A stretch of 64,000 bases of DNA from Pseudobutyrivibrio sp. (lineage in GTDB: Bacteria; Bacillota; Clostridia; Lachnospirales; Lachnospiraceae). The translations under genes were made by a program, and so were the position numbers. Position 1 is the first letter of the stretch. Each line of letters starts with the position of its first letter. Location of the stretch: contig JAILGH010000060.1 in NCBI GenBank assembly GCA_024697025.1, positions 1-64,000 on the forward strand, written 5' to 3'. Under the pieces are notes generated by a model. That model was not told the origin of the DNA and searched no databases. It saw only the letters and a program-made list of their open reading frames with translations. Shown here in pieces: positions 32,526 through 39,835 of the stretch.

Positions 32526-33122
32526 ATGGATAAGGGATATATCTATATAATGACAAATCCAGCATTAAAAGGTATGGTGAAGATTGGATATGCAAAAGAT
32601 GTAGAGCTTAGACGAAAGCAGTTGAGCACAACGGCACTTCCATATGAATACGAAGTTTATGCAACCTATGAAACATCTGGTAGTCTAGAGGATAAAAAGT
32701 TGCATAAGCTAATAGATAATTTGAACGCAGAATTACGAATATCTAAAAACAGAGAATTTTATATTTTAACAGCAGAAGATGCATATGAGCTATTAGAAGC
32801 AATCGCTATTATTAGCGGAACAAAGAAAAAACTTAAGAAGGTAAAACTATCTGAAAGCAAAAAGCAGAAGACAAAGAGACCATGTGTTAATTTTTCAAAA
32901 TGTGGTATTCCGATTGGCGCAGAGCTAGTTTTTATAGATGACCCATCGGTTGTAGCAATAGTTGAAAGCGATAGGAAAGTTAAGTATAACGGAGAGATTA
33001 CATCTTTATCAGCTATTTCAAAAAATTTAAGGGGTTATTCAGTATCTGGGCCTGCATGCTTTACGTATAATGGAAAGCTTGTTTGTGATATCGCAGAAGA
33101 AACACAGTGGAAGGGTATATAA
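32526..33122 (+). CDS. GIY-YIG nuclease-like protein with C-terminal RAMA/DUF4357-like domain
   Basis: A 198-residue protein. The N-terminus GYIYIMTNPALKGMVKIGYA followed by DVELRRKQLSTTALPYEYEV is a GIY-YIG/T5orf172-type nuclease domain. A Lys-rich linker (~100-118) leads to FSKCGIPIGAELVFIDDPSV and VKYNGEITSLSAISKNLRGY..GPACFTYNGKLVCDI. This is the pattern of RAMA/DUF4357 domains, thought to read DNA or modified DNA. Position right after a type III restriction operon suggests a defence role. AGGTGAGGAAG precedes the ATG. Its own terminator follows, so it is transcribed separately. Confidence 0.75.
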   Translation: MDKGYIYIMTNPALKGMVKIGYAKDVELRRKQLSTTALPYEYEVYATYETSGSLEDKKLHKLIDNLNAELRISKNREFYILTAEDAYELLEAIAIISGTKKKLKKVKLSESKKQKTKRPCVNFSKCGIPIGAELVFIDDPSVVAIVESDRKVKYNGEITSLSAISKNLRGYSVSGPACFTYNGKLVCDIAEETQWKGI

Positions 33123-33166
33123 GATTTATGTGGTTCTGTAGACCGAATCTTATAAAATATGAGTTT

Positions 33167-33199
33167 AAGAGATGTCCTTATTTGGGGGCATCTCTTTTT
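33167..33199 (+). terminator. Terminator after the GIY-YIG gene
   Basis: AAGAGATG pairs with CATCTCTT, extended by CC/GG inside, and runs into TTTTTG. Confidence 0.8.
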
Positions 33200-33291
33200 G
33201 CTATCATTATTACATCTCGAAAGTAGTAAATGGGGAGTCTACAGATAATAAGTAACGCTTGCCCAAAGATAGTAATAAAGAGGTACGTATT

Positions 33292-33660
33292 ATGATAAAA
33301 GAAAATAGACCCAAATATGATTTGCATGCTATAGGGAATAGACTAAGAGAGTTGAGAAAGAGGAAAGGACTATCTGTTGCAGAGGTATGTGAATACCTAG
33401 GTATAGCTTCAGAAAGAACTATTTACTATTACGAAGCAGGTGAGCGAGTTGCGCCCTTTGATGTAATGTTCGCATTACTGGAACTTTATGAGGCTGACTT
33501 AGCAGATGTGCTAGGAGAGAAAAAAGCAATGATTTTTAGTCCATTTAAAACAGATGAGGAATGCGAAAAATTTTTAAGAATGATGTGTAAATGTGCGAAC
33601 CCATCAATTAACTATGAAGATTATTTAAATGAAGAAGGAAAATTCATAGGGCCTAAGTGA
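33292..33660 (+). CDS. XRE-family transcriptional regulator
   Basis: A 122-residue protein. Residues ~13-70 form an HTH_3 domain: IGNRLRELRKRKGLSVAEVC followed by EYLGIASERTIYYYEAGERV and the usual P..D-V-M-F-A-L-L-E-L-Y continuation. The C-terminal ~50 residues are not recognisable. It is likely a local repressor or activator of the small genes around it. I start it at the ATG following AGAGGTACG, not at an upstream TTG. Confidence 0.85.
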   Translation: MIKENRPKYDLHAIGNRLRELRKRKGLSVAEVCEYLGIASERTIYYYEAGERVAPFDVMFALLELYEADLADVLGEKKAMIFSPFKTDEECEKFLRMMCKCANPSINYEDYLNEEGKFIGPK

Positions 33661-33733
33661 ACTATGCGTTCAGTGAATATACAGTACATCCTTGATAGAA
33701 TAAAAGGAAAGTAATATAAAGGAGCGCAAAAGT

Positions 33734-34060
33734 ATGGGTTTATTTGATACTTTTAGGGGAAGTTATAAGTGCGATTCTTGTAAAGAGATATTCGATTTTC
33801 AGGAGCAGACAAAGGATTATGAAAATCTGTTGAAGGACTTTTATCTTGGCGATTATGTCGATAAAGGACACAGGAATTATTTCTATGATTTTGAATATGA
33901 ATGTCCTAAATGTAAGTCGGTTAATAATATAAGTATTGCAATAAGAAGAGGACAGTTTGTTGATGTCATCTCAACTGAAACAGCTGAGACTACCAATATA
34001 TTAGAATTATATAACATAAAGGAAGGCCATCAAAGAAATCAAAATTATGAAAATAAGTGA
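33734..34060 (+). CDS. Zinc-ribbon protein of unknown function
   Basis: A 108-residue protein with two Cys pairs, YKCDSCKEIF near residue 12 and YECPKCKSVN near residue 57, spaced like a zinc ribbon. Between them lies an acidic/aromatic stretch (DYENLLKDFYLGDYVDKGHR). No enzyme motif is visible and I do not recognise a family. AAAGGAGC lies 7 bases before the ATG. Confidence 0.65.
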   Translation: MGLFDTFRGSYKCDSCKEIFDFQEQTKDYENLLKDFYLGDYVDKGHRNYFYDFEYECPKCKSVNNISIAIRRGQFVDVISTETAETTNILELYNIKEGHQRNQNYENK

Positions 34061-34121
34061 AGTCTATGCGGAACAGGCAAAGAAATTAGAATAGCAATTG
34101 GTTATTAATAAGGAGATTTTT

Positions 34122-34301
34122 ATGTCAAAGCAAACGGAAGTAATTACTTTTGAACTTGATGAAGAAGCAGAAAGAGAAGTAAAAGAGGTTTTAGATGAAC
34201 TAGGTATGGATATGGATACAGCTATTAACTTATTGTTTAAAGAGATTATTCGTACAAGAACAATGCCTGTTGAAATAAGTGCATTAAAAGAGGAAAGATA
34301 G
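34122..34301 (+). CDS. DinJ/RelB-type antitoxin, without an adjacent recognisable toxin
   Basis: A 59-residue protein with the ribbon-helix-helix look of DinJ/RelB antitoxins: a beta strand VITFELDEEAEREVKEVLDE, then LGMDMDTAINLLFKEIIRTR and the conserved MPVEIS end. Such proteins bind their own promoter and neutralise a RelE/YafQ toxin. The next frames downstream do not resemble RelE/YafQ, so this is an orphan or pairs with an unfamiliar toxin. AAGGAG lies 7 bases before the ATG. Confidence 0.75.
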   Translation: MSKQTEVITFELDEEAEREVKEVLDELGMDMDTAINLLFKEIIRTRTMPVEISALKEER

Positions 34302-34359
34302 CAGAGGGCATTTGCTCAGACTAGTTCGGAGGTTATATAGTGGGTTTTAGGAGATTAGT

Positions 34360-34518
34360 ATGGAGATGAATAAAGATATAGAAAAGAAAACGACGAAGCA
34401 AATATTCGAAGAGTTTTATAATAAGCCATTTGAGGAAATTACTGCAGAGGATATAGGCGAGGGTGAAGTCATTGACTGGGGCCCTGATGTTGGTGGTGAA
34501 ATTATCGAAGATGATTAG
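34360..34518 (+). CDS. Small acidic protein downstream of the DinJ-like antitoxin
   Basis: A 52-residue frame with AGGAG 6 bases before its ATG. The N-terminal half is basic and helical (MNKDIEKKTTKQIFEEFYNK), the C-terminal half strongly acidic (ITAEDIGEGEVIDWGPDVGG and EIIEDD). The composition is like that of small antitoxins or DNA mimics; I cannot assign it. It is separated from its neighbours by 58 and 65 bases. Confidence 0.5.
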   Translation: MEMNKDIEKKTTKQIFEEFYNKPFEEITAEDIGEGEVIDWGPDVGGEIIEDD

Positions 34519-34583
34519 TAGATCCCTTTATCGAGAATACGATAAAGAAAGTTTCTAATGGATAAACTATGTAGAGGTAAAAT

Positions 34584-34865
34584 ATGATTTATGATTTTAT
34601 GACTATTAAAGATGATATCGAAGTTACACATACAGAGGTTAGATCTGATGACACGGTAAGAGTTTATTTCCAGAAGCCAATAGAATCAGGGGGCAAATCT
34701 ATCGAGTGTGTAATACCAGAATTATCATGGGAGAATAATAAAGGGTTTAATGATGAAGAATTAAAATACTTAGAGGATTATGTGGATTCAGTAAAAGATA
34801 TAATTATAGAGCTTGCTCAAAAAGGTGGATTTGCGTCGCTTGATAATGAAAGTGGCTTCAAATAA
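34584..34865 (+). CDS. Small protein of unknown function
   Basis: A 93-residue soluble protein, beta-rich first (VTHTEVRSDDTVRVYFQKPI), then a helix (LKYLEDYVDSVKDIIIELAQ). It contains ECVIPELSWENNKGFNDEEL. I do not recognise the family. An AGAGG site precedes the ATG, and a strong terminator follows about 60 bases after the stop, closing the cluster of small genes. Confidence 0.55.
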   Translation: MIYDFMTIKDDIEVTHTEVRSDDTVRVYFQKPIESGGKSIECVIPELSWENNKGFNDEELKYLEDYVDSVKDIIIELAQKGGFASLDNESGFK

Positions 34866-34924
34866 AAAAAATATAGAATAGGATAATTGTAACTATAGAA
34901 ACTAATCCGTCAGTTTGATTTATA

Positions 34925-34966
34925 AGATGCCCCCAAAAGATATGCTTTTGGGGAGCATCTTTAAAA
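34925..34966 (+). terminator. Strong terminator closing the small-gene cluster
   Basis: AGATGC plus CCCCAAAAG pairs with CTTTTGGGG plus GCATCT around a 5-base loop, about 15 bp in all with one bulge, followed by TTTAAAATCT. Confidence 0.8.
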
Positions 34967-34987
34967 TCTCTATAGGTCATTTTTCTA

Positions 34988-35059
34988 CAAAGTGAGCGAA
35001 GCGATTGGTCTGTGGAGTCGGGCAGACCTGGGAGCGCAGCGAGCTGCTAGGAATGGTAC
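34988..35059 (-). repeat. Structured dispersed repeat, copy D (inverted, partial)
   Basis: Read on the minus strand it matches the first two thirds of copies A-C, from GTACCATTCCTAGCAGCTCG through the GGTCTG..CAGACC hairpin to the TCGC..GCGA arm. It lacks the GGAGGGATGGTAATCGGC end. Its orientation is opposite to copies A-C. Confidence 0.8.
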
Positions 35060-35120
35060 AATAAAAAGCTTTTTAGTGGTAGAATATACCCATATCAATG
35101 TTTGAAAGGAGAATAAGATT

Positions 35121-35486
35121 ATGAGATTTTTAGGAAACTTGATATGGATTATTTGCGGCGGACTTTTAAGTGCATTTACATGGTGGCTTGTTGGAATCGC
35201 ATGGTGCATTACTATAATTGGTATTCCAGTTGGTGTGCAGTGTTTTAAGCTGTCATCATTGTCGTTAAATCCATTTGGAAAGGAAACTGTAGGCGATGGT
35301 AGTGCGGTTTCATTTATACTAAATATAATATGGATTTTTTTATCAGGATTGGAATTAGCTCTTATCAACTTGATTTTAGGAATATTACTTTGTATTACAA
35401 TTATTGGGATACCTTTTGGTAAGCAATTTTTCAAGATTGCAAAGTTATCACTTGCTCCGTTTGGGCGAAGAGTAGTTAAGGTTTAA
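35121..35486 (+). CDS. YccF-family inner membrane protein
   Basis: A 121-residue protein made of two similar halves. Each has hydrophobic segments ending in ITIIGIPVGVQCFKLSSLSL / ITIIGIPFGKQFFKIAKLSL followed by P-F-G. This duplicated I-x-x-I-G-I-P-x-G pattern defines the YccF domain family of small membrane proteins of unknown function. GAAAGGAGAA precedes the ATG. The following lipoprotein gene is 17 bases away and may be cotranscribed. Confidence 0.85.
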   Translation: MRFLGNLIWIICGGLLSAFTWWLVGIAWCITIIGIPVGVQCFKLSSLSLNPFGKETVGDGSAVSFILNIIWIFLSGLELALINLILGILLCITIIGIPFGKQFFKIAKLSLAPFGRRVVKV

Positions 35487-35503
35487 TTAAGGAGAGTAAT
35501 GTT

Positions 35504-36031
35504 TTGGCAACAAGAAGGACTTGTATAATAATTATATTGGCGATGCTGCTTAGTTTAATAACTGGTTGCAAAGCAATTAAAAATAGTGAAGATGTAATTT
35601 ATGATAATACAGTAGATTCTTTTGAATCGATTGAGATTGATAAGACATCATATTTTTTGCTTACTGATTTAGAAATTATAAGAGCATATGCCACTAATGG
35701 CGATGACTCAAGATTTTACTGTATTGGCTCTTTTAAGGATTGTAATGGCAATGCTAATTATATAAGGGTCATTTTAAATAGTTCTTCATTTGACAAGCTA
35801 GATGTGGATGAATGTGGGTATATTTCAGTGCAAAAACTGAGCGGTAAATTTACAATTTCATCAAACTGGGAGGACGAGGAAAAATTTTTCTATGATTATC
35901 CTGATTATGGCTCTTTAAATAATGAAAATGATGCAGAGGAGTTTTTGGAATTGTCATCTAATCCGCCCGAATTATCTGGTGAGCACAACAAGATTTACAC
36001 TATAGAATTTGATACACCACTTGAAAAATAA
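35504..36031 (+). CDS. Putative lipoprotein of unknown function
   Basis: A 175-residue protein. The N-terminus is a lipoprotein signal: basic start, hydrophobic core CIIIILAMLLSLITGCKAIK with lipobox I-T-G-C at residue ~22. The mature part is acidic and beta-rich (YFLLTDLEIIRAYATNGDDS). It would be lipid-anchored on the outer face of the membrane. The start is probably the TTG with AAGGAGAG 9 bases upstream, since the next ATG falls inside the signal peptide. No family recognised. Confidence 0.65.
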   Translation: MATRRTCIIIILAMLLSLITGCKAIKNSEDVIYDNTVDSFESIEIDKTSYFLLTDLEIIRAYATNGDDSRFYCIGSFKDCNGNANYIRVILNSSSFDKLDVDECGYISVQKLSGKFTISSNWEDEEKFFYDYPDYGSLNNENDAEEFLELSSNPPELSGEHNKIYTIEFDTPLEK

Positions 36032-36034
36032 AAA

Positions 36035-36081
36035 AGAAAGGCCCCTTAAGCCATTTGGAGAGCTCCATTTAGCTTAAGGGG
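36035..36081 (-). terminator. Bidirectional hairpin between converging genes
   Basis: A perfect 10-bp stem, CCCCTTAAGC and GCTTAAGGGG, with a smaller GGAG/CTCC hairpin inside. The minus-strand side runs into CTTTCTTTTTT, so it best terminates the secreted-protein genes; it also lies 10 bases after the lipoprotein stop. Confidence 0.75.
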
Positions 36082-36181
36082 TATATATGAGTTATATTTA
36101 GGGGAGGGGGCTAAGTTAATATATTTAGAAGACTTCTAACTGTGGAAATTCAATGTGCAGTTAGAGTCTAGCTAAATCTTT

Positions 36182-36826
36182 TTACTGTACTCTTTGTACA
36201 TATACATCTTCAAGAACAAATACATTGAAATTTCTTGGAGATGGTCTAAATGTATAAGTAATATTTATATTAGTCTTATTTCTATCGTTGTAGTTATAGG
36301 TTAGTTCTTTGCAACATGTTGAGTCGCATGTAAGTGCAGCCTCACCAAGGGTAGGGCGCTCAATATTTCTAACCTCATCCATAGTAGAACCTGCATGAAT
36401 ACCATTTGCCATCTGGAAAGGTCCACTTACGGAGTAATTGAGCATACAACTCTGATTGTTTACAGTGTTGTAAATAAACTCAACACGGTAGCTAGCTCCA
36501 TTGTTATCATTGAAGGAATCAGTTAATCTGTTATGGTCTGTTCCTGCGTAGGCAATATCCTGATCGAATACTGGAAGTGGATCAGTAGTCTGGTTGTAAG
36601 TTTTGGTAATGTCAAGACTTCTAGTCTTTTTGCCAATAGGCATATTTACTGTACCAGGGACTGGAGCAGAAGTAGCTCTTCGTGTGCCCTTTGAAGAGCG
36701 CGCCATAGCTGTTGTCTCTACTGTAGTAGTCTTTTTAACAACAGTGTTGCTGTTAGATACTACGCCGATTCCTGTGGATGCAATAACAATTGCAGTGATT
36801 AATATAGTTACAATTTTCTTCTTCAT
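36182..36826 (-). CDS. Secreted protein, paralogue 1 of a three-gene cluster
   Basis: A 214-residue protein with an N-terminal signal or anchor helix (IVTILITAIVIASTGIGVVS), a basic Thr/Ser linker, then a C-terminal domain. That domain contains VEFIYNTVNNQSCMLNYSVS, GPFQMANGIHAGSTMDEVRN and a final strand (FNVFVLEDVYVQRVQ). The 'G-x-x-x-G-S-T-x-D-E-V' phrase resembles the BLIP/SmpA type fold (inference). Paired Cys in DSTCCKEL may form a disulfide outside the cell. The two neighbours share architecture, so this is a family expansion. Confidence 0.6.
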   Translation of the reverse strand: MKKKIVTILITAIVIASTGIGVVSNSNTVVKKTTTVETTAMARSSKGTRRATSAPVPGTVNMPIGKKTRSLDITKTYNQTTDPLPVFDQDIAYAGTDHNRLTDSFNDNNGASYRVEFIYNTVNNQSCMLNYSVSGPFQMANGIHAGSTMDEVRNIERPTLGEAALTCDSTCCKELTYNYNDRNKTNINITYTFRPSPRNFNVFVLEDVYVQRVQ

Positions 36827-36864
36827 TACATTATTCTCCTTTTATATCAATATATTTCTCCCTA

Positions 36865-37803
36865 CTATTTTTCTAAATCAACTCTAGTTACTCGATAGCT
36901 GTCTAACAAGAGTGAGTGTGAATTAGAATCAATTGTAAAGTAAAGAACATATCTAATGTTGTCTTTGTTGAAAATCATTTCTGCAGAGTCGTTACGGTAA
37001 TACTTAATCTCAGCTTTACCAAGTGTTGACTCATATTTGTCGCGGACCTGATCAAGTGAATCACCGCGTGCAGTTCCATCCTCTAAGAGAAAATGGTTTC
37101 CGCCAACCTGAAATTCTCCCAATTCAAGATTTCCGGAAGGTGCCTTATCAAAACACAATGTTATATAGTTTTGACCATACTTATAATCATTTACTACTGA
37201 TTTGCCGTTAGCAACTGATGATGGGTCCTGCTTTGATAATTTTAAGTGGTCGCAAATATCTGCATAACCTGTGTAAATTCCAATACTATATGGTGCATTA
37301 GAAGCATCTGTTAACCTAATCGTACATGGTTGAGAAGCGCTTGTCTGAGCGCCAGTTGTAGGTTGTGCAGTACCAGTTTGCTGAGGAGCAGTTGATTGTG
37401 TAGATGTTGTTGTGCCTGCAGCATTATTTATTGCGTTTGTTACATGCTGTGCACCACTTGGATGATTGGTGTTTGCAGTCACACCACTTGATGTAGCTGG
37501 TGGAGTAGTAGTAATAACTGCCTCCTCAGAATCAGATGCTGTCTGAGCACCGTCTGCAGTTGTAGGATTAGAAGTTGTCGCGTTAGGTGAAGCTGTATTA
37601 TCAGCTGCTGAAGTTGCTCCTGAAGTTGCTGCTGCAGTTGCTCCTGCAGTTGCTGATGCAGGGGCTGCTGATTGCTCTGTAGTTATTTCAGATGATTCTG
37701 TATGTGTTTCATTGTTATTTGAAAGTTTGGCTGCTCCGAAGCCAATTCCTGCTGCTGCAACAAGTGCTGCAGCAATAACCATAATTACCTGTTTGTTTTT
37801 CAT
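36865..37803 (-). CDS. Secreted protein with Ala/Thr-rich linker, paralogue 2
   Basis: A 312-residue protein. A signal/anchor helix (VIMVIAAALVAAAGIGFGAA) is followed by a ~130-residue low-complexity Ala/Thr/Ser/Pro linker typical of wall-spanning regions. The C-terminal domain (~160-312) has ITLCFDKAPSGNLELGEFQV, GTARGDSLDQVRDKYESTLG and ends in LLLDSYRVTRVDLEK. The 'D-S-L-D-Q-V' and final V-x-R-V strand match paralogue 1. Function unknown. A small hairpin (TCATCG/CGATGA) stands right upstream of its GAAAGGAGAG ribosome site, as in paralogue 3. Confidence 0.6.
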   Translation of the reverse strand: MKNKQVIMVIAAALVAAAGIGFGAAKLSNNNETHTESSEITTEQSAAPASATAGATAAATSGATSAADNTASPNATTSNPTTADGAQTASDSEEAVITTTPPATSSGVTANTNHPSGAQHVTNAINNAAGTTTSTQSTAPQQTGTAQPTTGAQTSASQPCTIRLTDASNAPYSIGIYTGYADICDHLKLSKQDPSSVANGKSVVNDYKYGQNYITLCFDKAPSGNLELGEFQVGGNHFLLEDGTARGDSLDQVRDKYESTLGKAEIKYYRNDSAEMIFNKDNIRYVLYFTIDSNSHSLLLDSYRVTRVDLEK

Positions 37804-37839
37804 ATATTATTCTCTCCTTTCATCGTTCCCTTTCGATGA

Positions 37840-38133
37840 TGATATAGTTGTAACATAAATGAAATATTTTTACAATAGAAAAATGTAATAATTTATGATT
37901 ATTTAATAATTATGTAATATTATTTTAAGAGAGATTCATGAAAAAATGCAGTAAAATAGGGACGTTGCGATGTTTATATTCAAGAAATAGAAGAGTAGGC
38001 TATTTATAATTATATGTGTCACAAATATTACAATAACCTTTTTGTGTTTCAAAAATTTGAAAAATTAATAGATGTATCTTAATTATTACTCTACGGAAAA
38101 TAGAGATTATTTATTGAATGTAAAATAATTATA
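37840..38133. other. Gene-free AT-rich region between secreted paralogues
   Basis: About 300 very AT-rich bases with no supported gene. It must hold the promoter of the paralogue 2 gene on the minus strand; the best match there is TTGTAA followed 17 bases later by TACAAC, which is weak. Confidence 0.4.
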
Positions 38134-38171
38134 TATAAAAAAAGAAGACGACCATAATGTGATCGTCTTCT
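38134..38171 (-). terminator. Terminator of secreted paralogue 3
   Basis: A perfect 9-bp stem (AGAAGACGA and TCGTCTTCT) with an 11-base loop. On the minus strand it is followed by TTTTTTTATATA. Confidence 0.88.
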
Positions 38172-38206
38172 CAGTATATATAAATTATATTTAAGGGAGG
38201 GCTGGT

Positions 38207-38911
38207 TTAGTAAAGGTAAGCGCGATACTGTGCTTCAAGCGCCTGGTTGTGTACTGTAATACTATCAAGAATATTAAAACTAAAATGATAATCGACACTG
38301 ATAGGTGTACTACTATATTGTCTTAAGAATGTAATACTTGAGCTTCTATCGCAATGTTGGCCAACACGATTATCAGGCTGCTTACCTAGTATGTTAATTA
38401 CATCCTCTTCGCAGGTGTCTCCATCAATAAATATGTTATCGTTATATTCATACGAAGGACCAGTGACTGAATAATTTACTAGTCTTGGATTTCCTCCAAC
38501 AGAAGGATCATCAATGAAAGTCATGTCTAATCTTGTTTTTCCATTATTTAAAGTATAATAATAGCATTTAGGCTCATTTGCATTCTGAGTACAATAAGCG
38601 CAGCTAAGTGGAATATCAGCTACATATGAGTAGTCAGTACAAATGTTGATTGCATCATTGCCAAACACTACCTCTCCAGGAACTATAGTATTTACATCAA
38701 TATTTGATGTTAGATTGACGTAACCATCGTCAGATCCGCCATAGCTCTTTGATACTGATGTTGCTTTTCCTGTTCCTTCAAGGTGACCCTGAATTCTATC
38801 TTTGTTGCCATTGCCACCTAATTTCTTTGCGCCTCCTGCTGAGACGATTCCGATTACAGCTGCGACAACTACAGCTGCTGCAATTGCAATAATTGCGATT
38901 TTCTTTTTCAT
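38207..38911 (-). CDS. Secreted protein, paralogue 3
   Basis: A 234-residue protein. An N-terminal signal/anchor helix (IAIIAIAAAVVVAAVIGIVS) precedes a Gly/Asn/Lys linker and a C-terminal domain. The domain has LVNYSVTGPSYEYNDNIFID, GDTCEEDVINILGK and a closing strand with ISVDYHFSFNILDSITVHNQ. The 'Y-S-V-T-G-P' and 'D-x-x-E-E-D-V-x-x-I-L-G' phrases align with paralogue 1. Cys residues (CAYCTQ, CYYY, DTCEED, HCDRSS) suggest extracellular disulfides. Function unknown. It has its own promoter and terminator. Confidence 0.6.
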   Translation of the reverse strand: MKKKIAIIAIAAAVVVAAVIGIVSAGGAKKLGGNGNKDRIQGHLEGTGKATSVSKSYGGSDDGYVNLTSNIDVNTIVPGEVVFGNDAINICTDYSYVADIPLSCAYCTQNANEPKCYYYTLNNGKTRLDMTFIDDPSVGGNPRLVNYSVTGPSYEYNDNIFIDGDTCEEDVINILGKQPDNRVGQHCDRSSSITFLRQYSSTPISVDYHFSFNILDSITVHNQALEAQYRAYLY

Positions 38912-38932
38912 ATATTATTCTCTCCTTTCGAC

Positions 38933-38948
38933 GTTGGCTGTTACCAAC
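38933..38948 (-). promoter_or_regulatory. Leader hairpin next to the ribosome site of secreted paralogue 3
   Basis: GTTGG and CCAAC form a 5-bp hairpin about 5 bases upstream of the AAAGGAG site. The paralogue 2 gene has a comparable hairpin (37820-37839) at the same position, of different sequence. It could influence translation. Confidence 0.35.
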
Positions 38949-38956
38949 TTGATTTA

Positions 38957-38985
38957 TTTTTATCATGACTGAAATAAAATTGCAA
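38957..38985 (-). promoter_or_regulatory. Promoter of secreted paralogue 3
   Basis: On the minus strand TTGCAA (4 of 6) is followed after 17 bases by TAAAAA (4 of 6), about 45 bases before the start codon. Confidence 0.45.
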
Positions 38986-39143
38986 GCAAATATTAACTTT
39001 TTTAATAAATAATTAATATTTGCGTAACAATTTTAATTAAATGCTTATTAAATATGGGCATGTAGGGCTTTTTAATAAAGGCCATTTTTGATATTATTAA
39101 TTTAAGTCGTAGAAGCGATTTCGGGGATAAAGGAGTAGGGGTT

Positions 39144-39623
39144 ATGAGTAGATTAGGTGAACTACGCACGTACGTAGACAAGGAATTAAGTCTTTTGACA
39201 GACGATAACAAGCGTACGAACGCTACAGCACATTTATATGGAGTTTCTCTTGCAGCAACCATACTTGCTAAAAAGAGAGGGCTAGATGCGGAGTTGGCAG
39301 CTATGGCGGGGCTGCTACACGATTTGTATGCATATAAAAGTGGGTCATATGATGATCACGCACATTTGGGGGCGACTTTAGCTCGAAGCATACTTGAAAA
39401 ATTGAACCTAACAGATATGGAAGAGACAGACACTATCTGTTTAGCGATATTTCATCATGACGACAAGCTAGAGATTGATTCACCTATGGACGAGCTGCTA
39501 AAGGACGCAGACGTAATAGACCATTGTTTCAAGGATTTGTCCAAGCCTATCAAGGTCAAGGAGCAAAAGCGCTTTGACGACCTCTGGGTGGAGCTTGGCA
39601 TGGACAAGGTCAAGGCTGTATAG
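39144..39623 (+). CDS. HD-domain phosphohydrolase
   Basis: A 159-residue protein of the HD superfamily. The metal ligands appear in order: His in ATAHLYGVSLAATILA, the His-Asp pair in AGLLHDLYAYK, HH in AIFHHDDK, and Asp in LLKDADVIDHCF. Such enzymes cleave phosphate esters of nucleotides or signalling molecules; the substrate is not evident. AAAGGAG precedes the ATG with a somewhat long spacer. Confidence 0.85.
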   Translation: MSRLGELRTYVDKELSLLTDDNKRTNATAHLYGVSLAATILAKKRGLDAELAAMAGLLHDLYAYKSGSYDDHAHLGATLARSILEKLNLTDMEETDTICLAIFHHDDKLEIDSPMDELLKDADVIDHCFKDLSKPIKVKEQKRFDDLWVELGMDKVKAV

Positions 39624-39786
39624 GCCAACAAGCAAAAGCATGTATTGATTATGGTAGAGGATATAGTAGTCCAGGATTTCCATAATCATTCCAAATCTTG
39701 AAAACTATATTTTTCTACCAAGTGAGTTCAAAGTTAGGGCTGCAGGTTCTGGATTATACGACTTGGACGTAACTTGATTTTGATTT

Positions 39787-39815
39787 CCATCTATTAATTT
39801 AGGTGGATGGTTTTT
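39787..39815 (+). terminator. Weak terminator-like hairpin after the HD gene
   Basis: CCATC pairs with GATGG, partly extended, and is followed directly by TTTTT. The stem is short, so termination may be partial. Confidence 0.4.
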
Positions 39816-39835
39816 AAGATTAGGAGGACAAGCTT

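Noticed and set aside
32218-32595. Minus-strand frame between the Res and GIY-YIG genes
   Set aside because: It overlaps the start of the well-supported GIY-YIG gene and has no family features.
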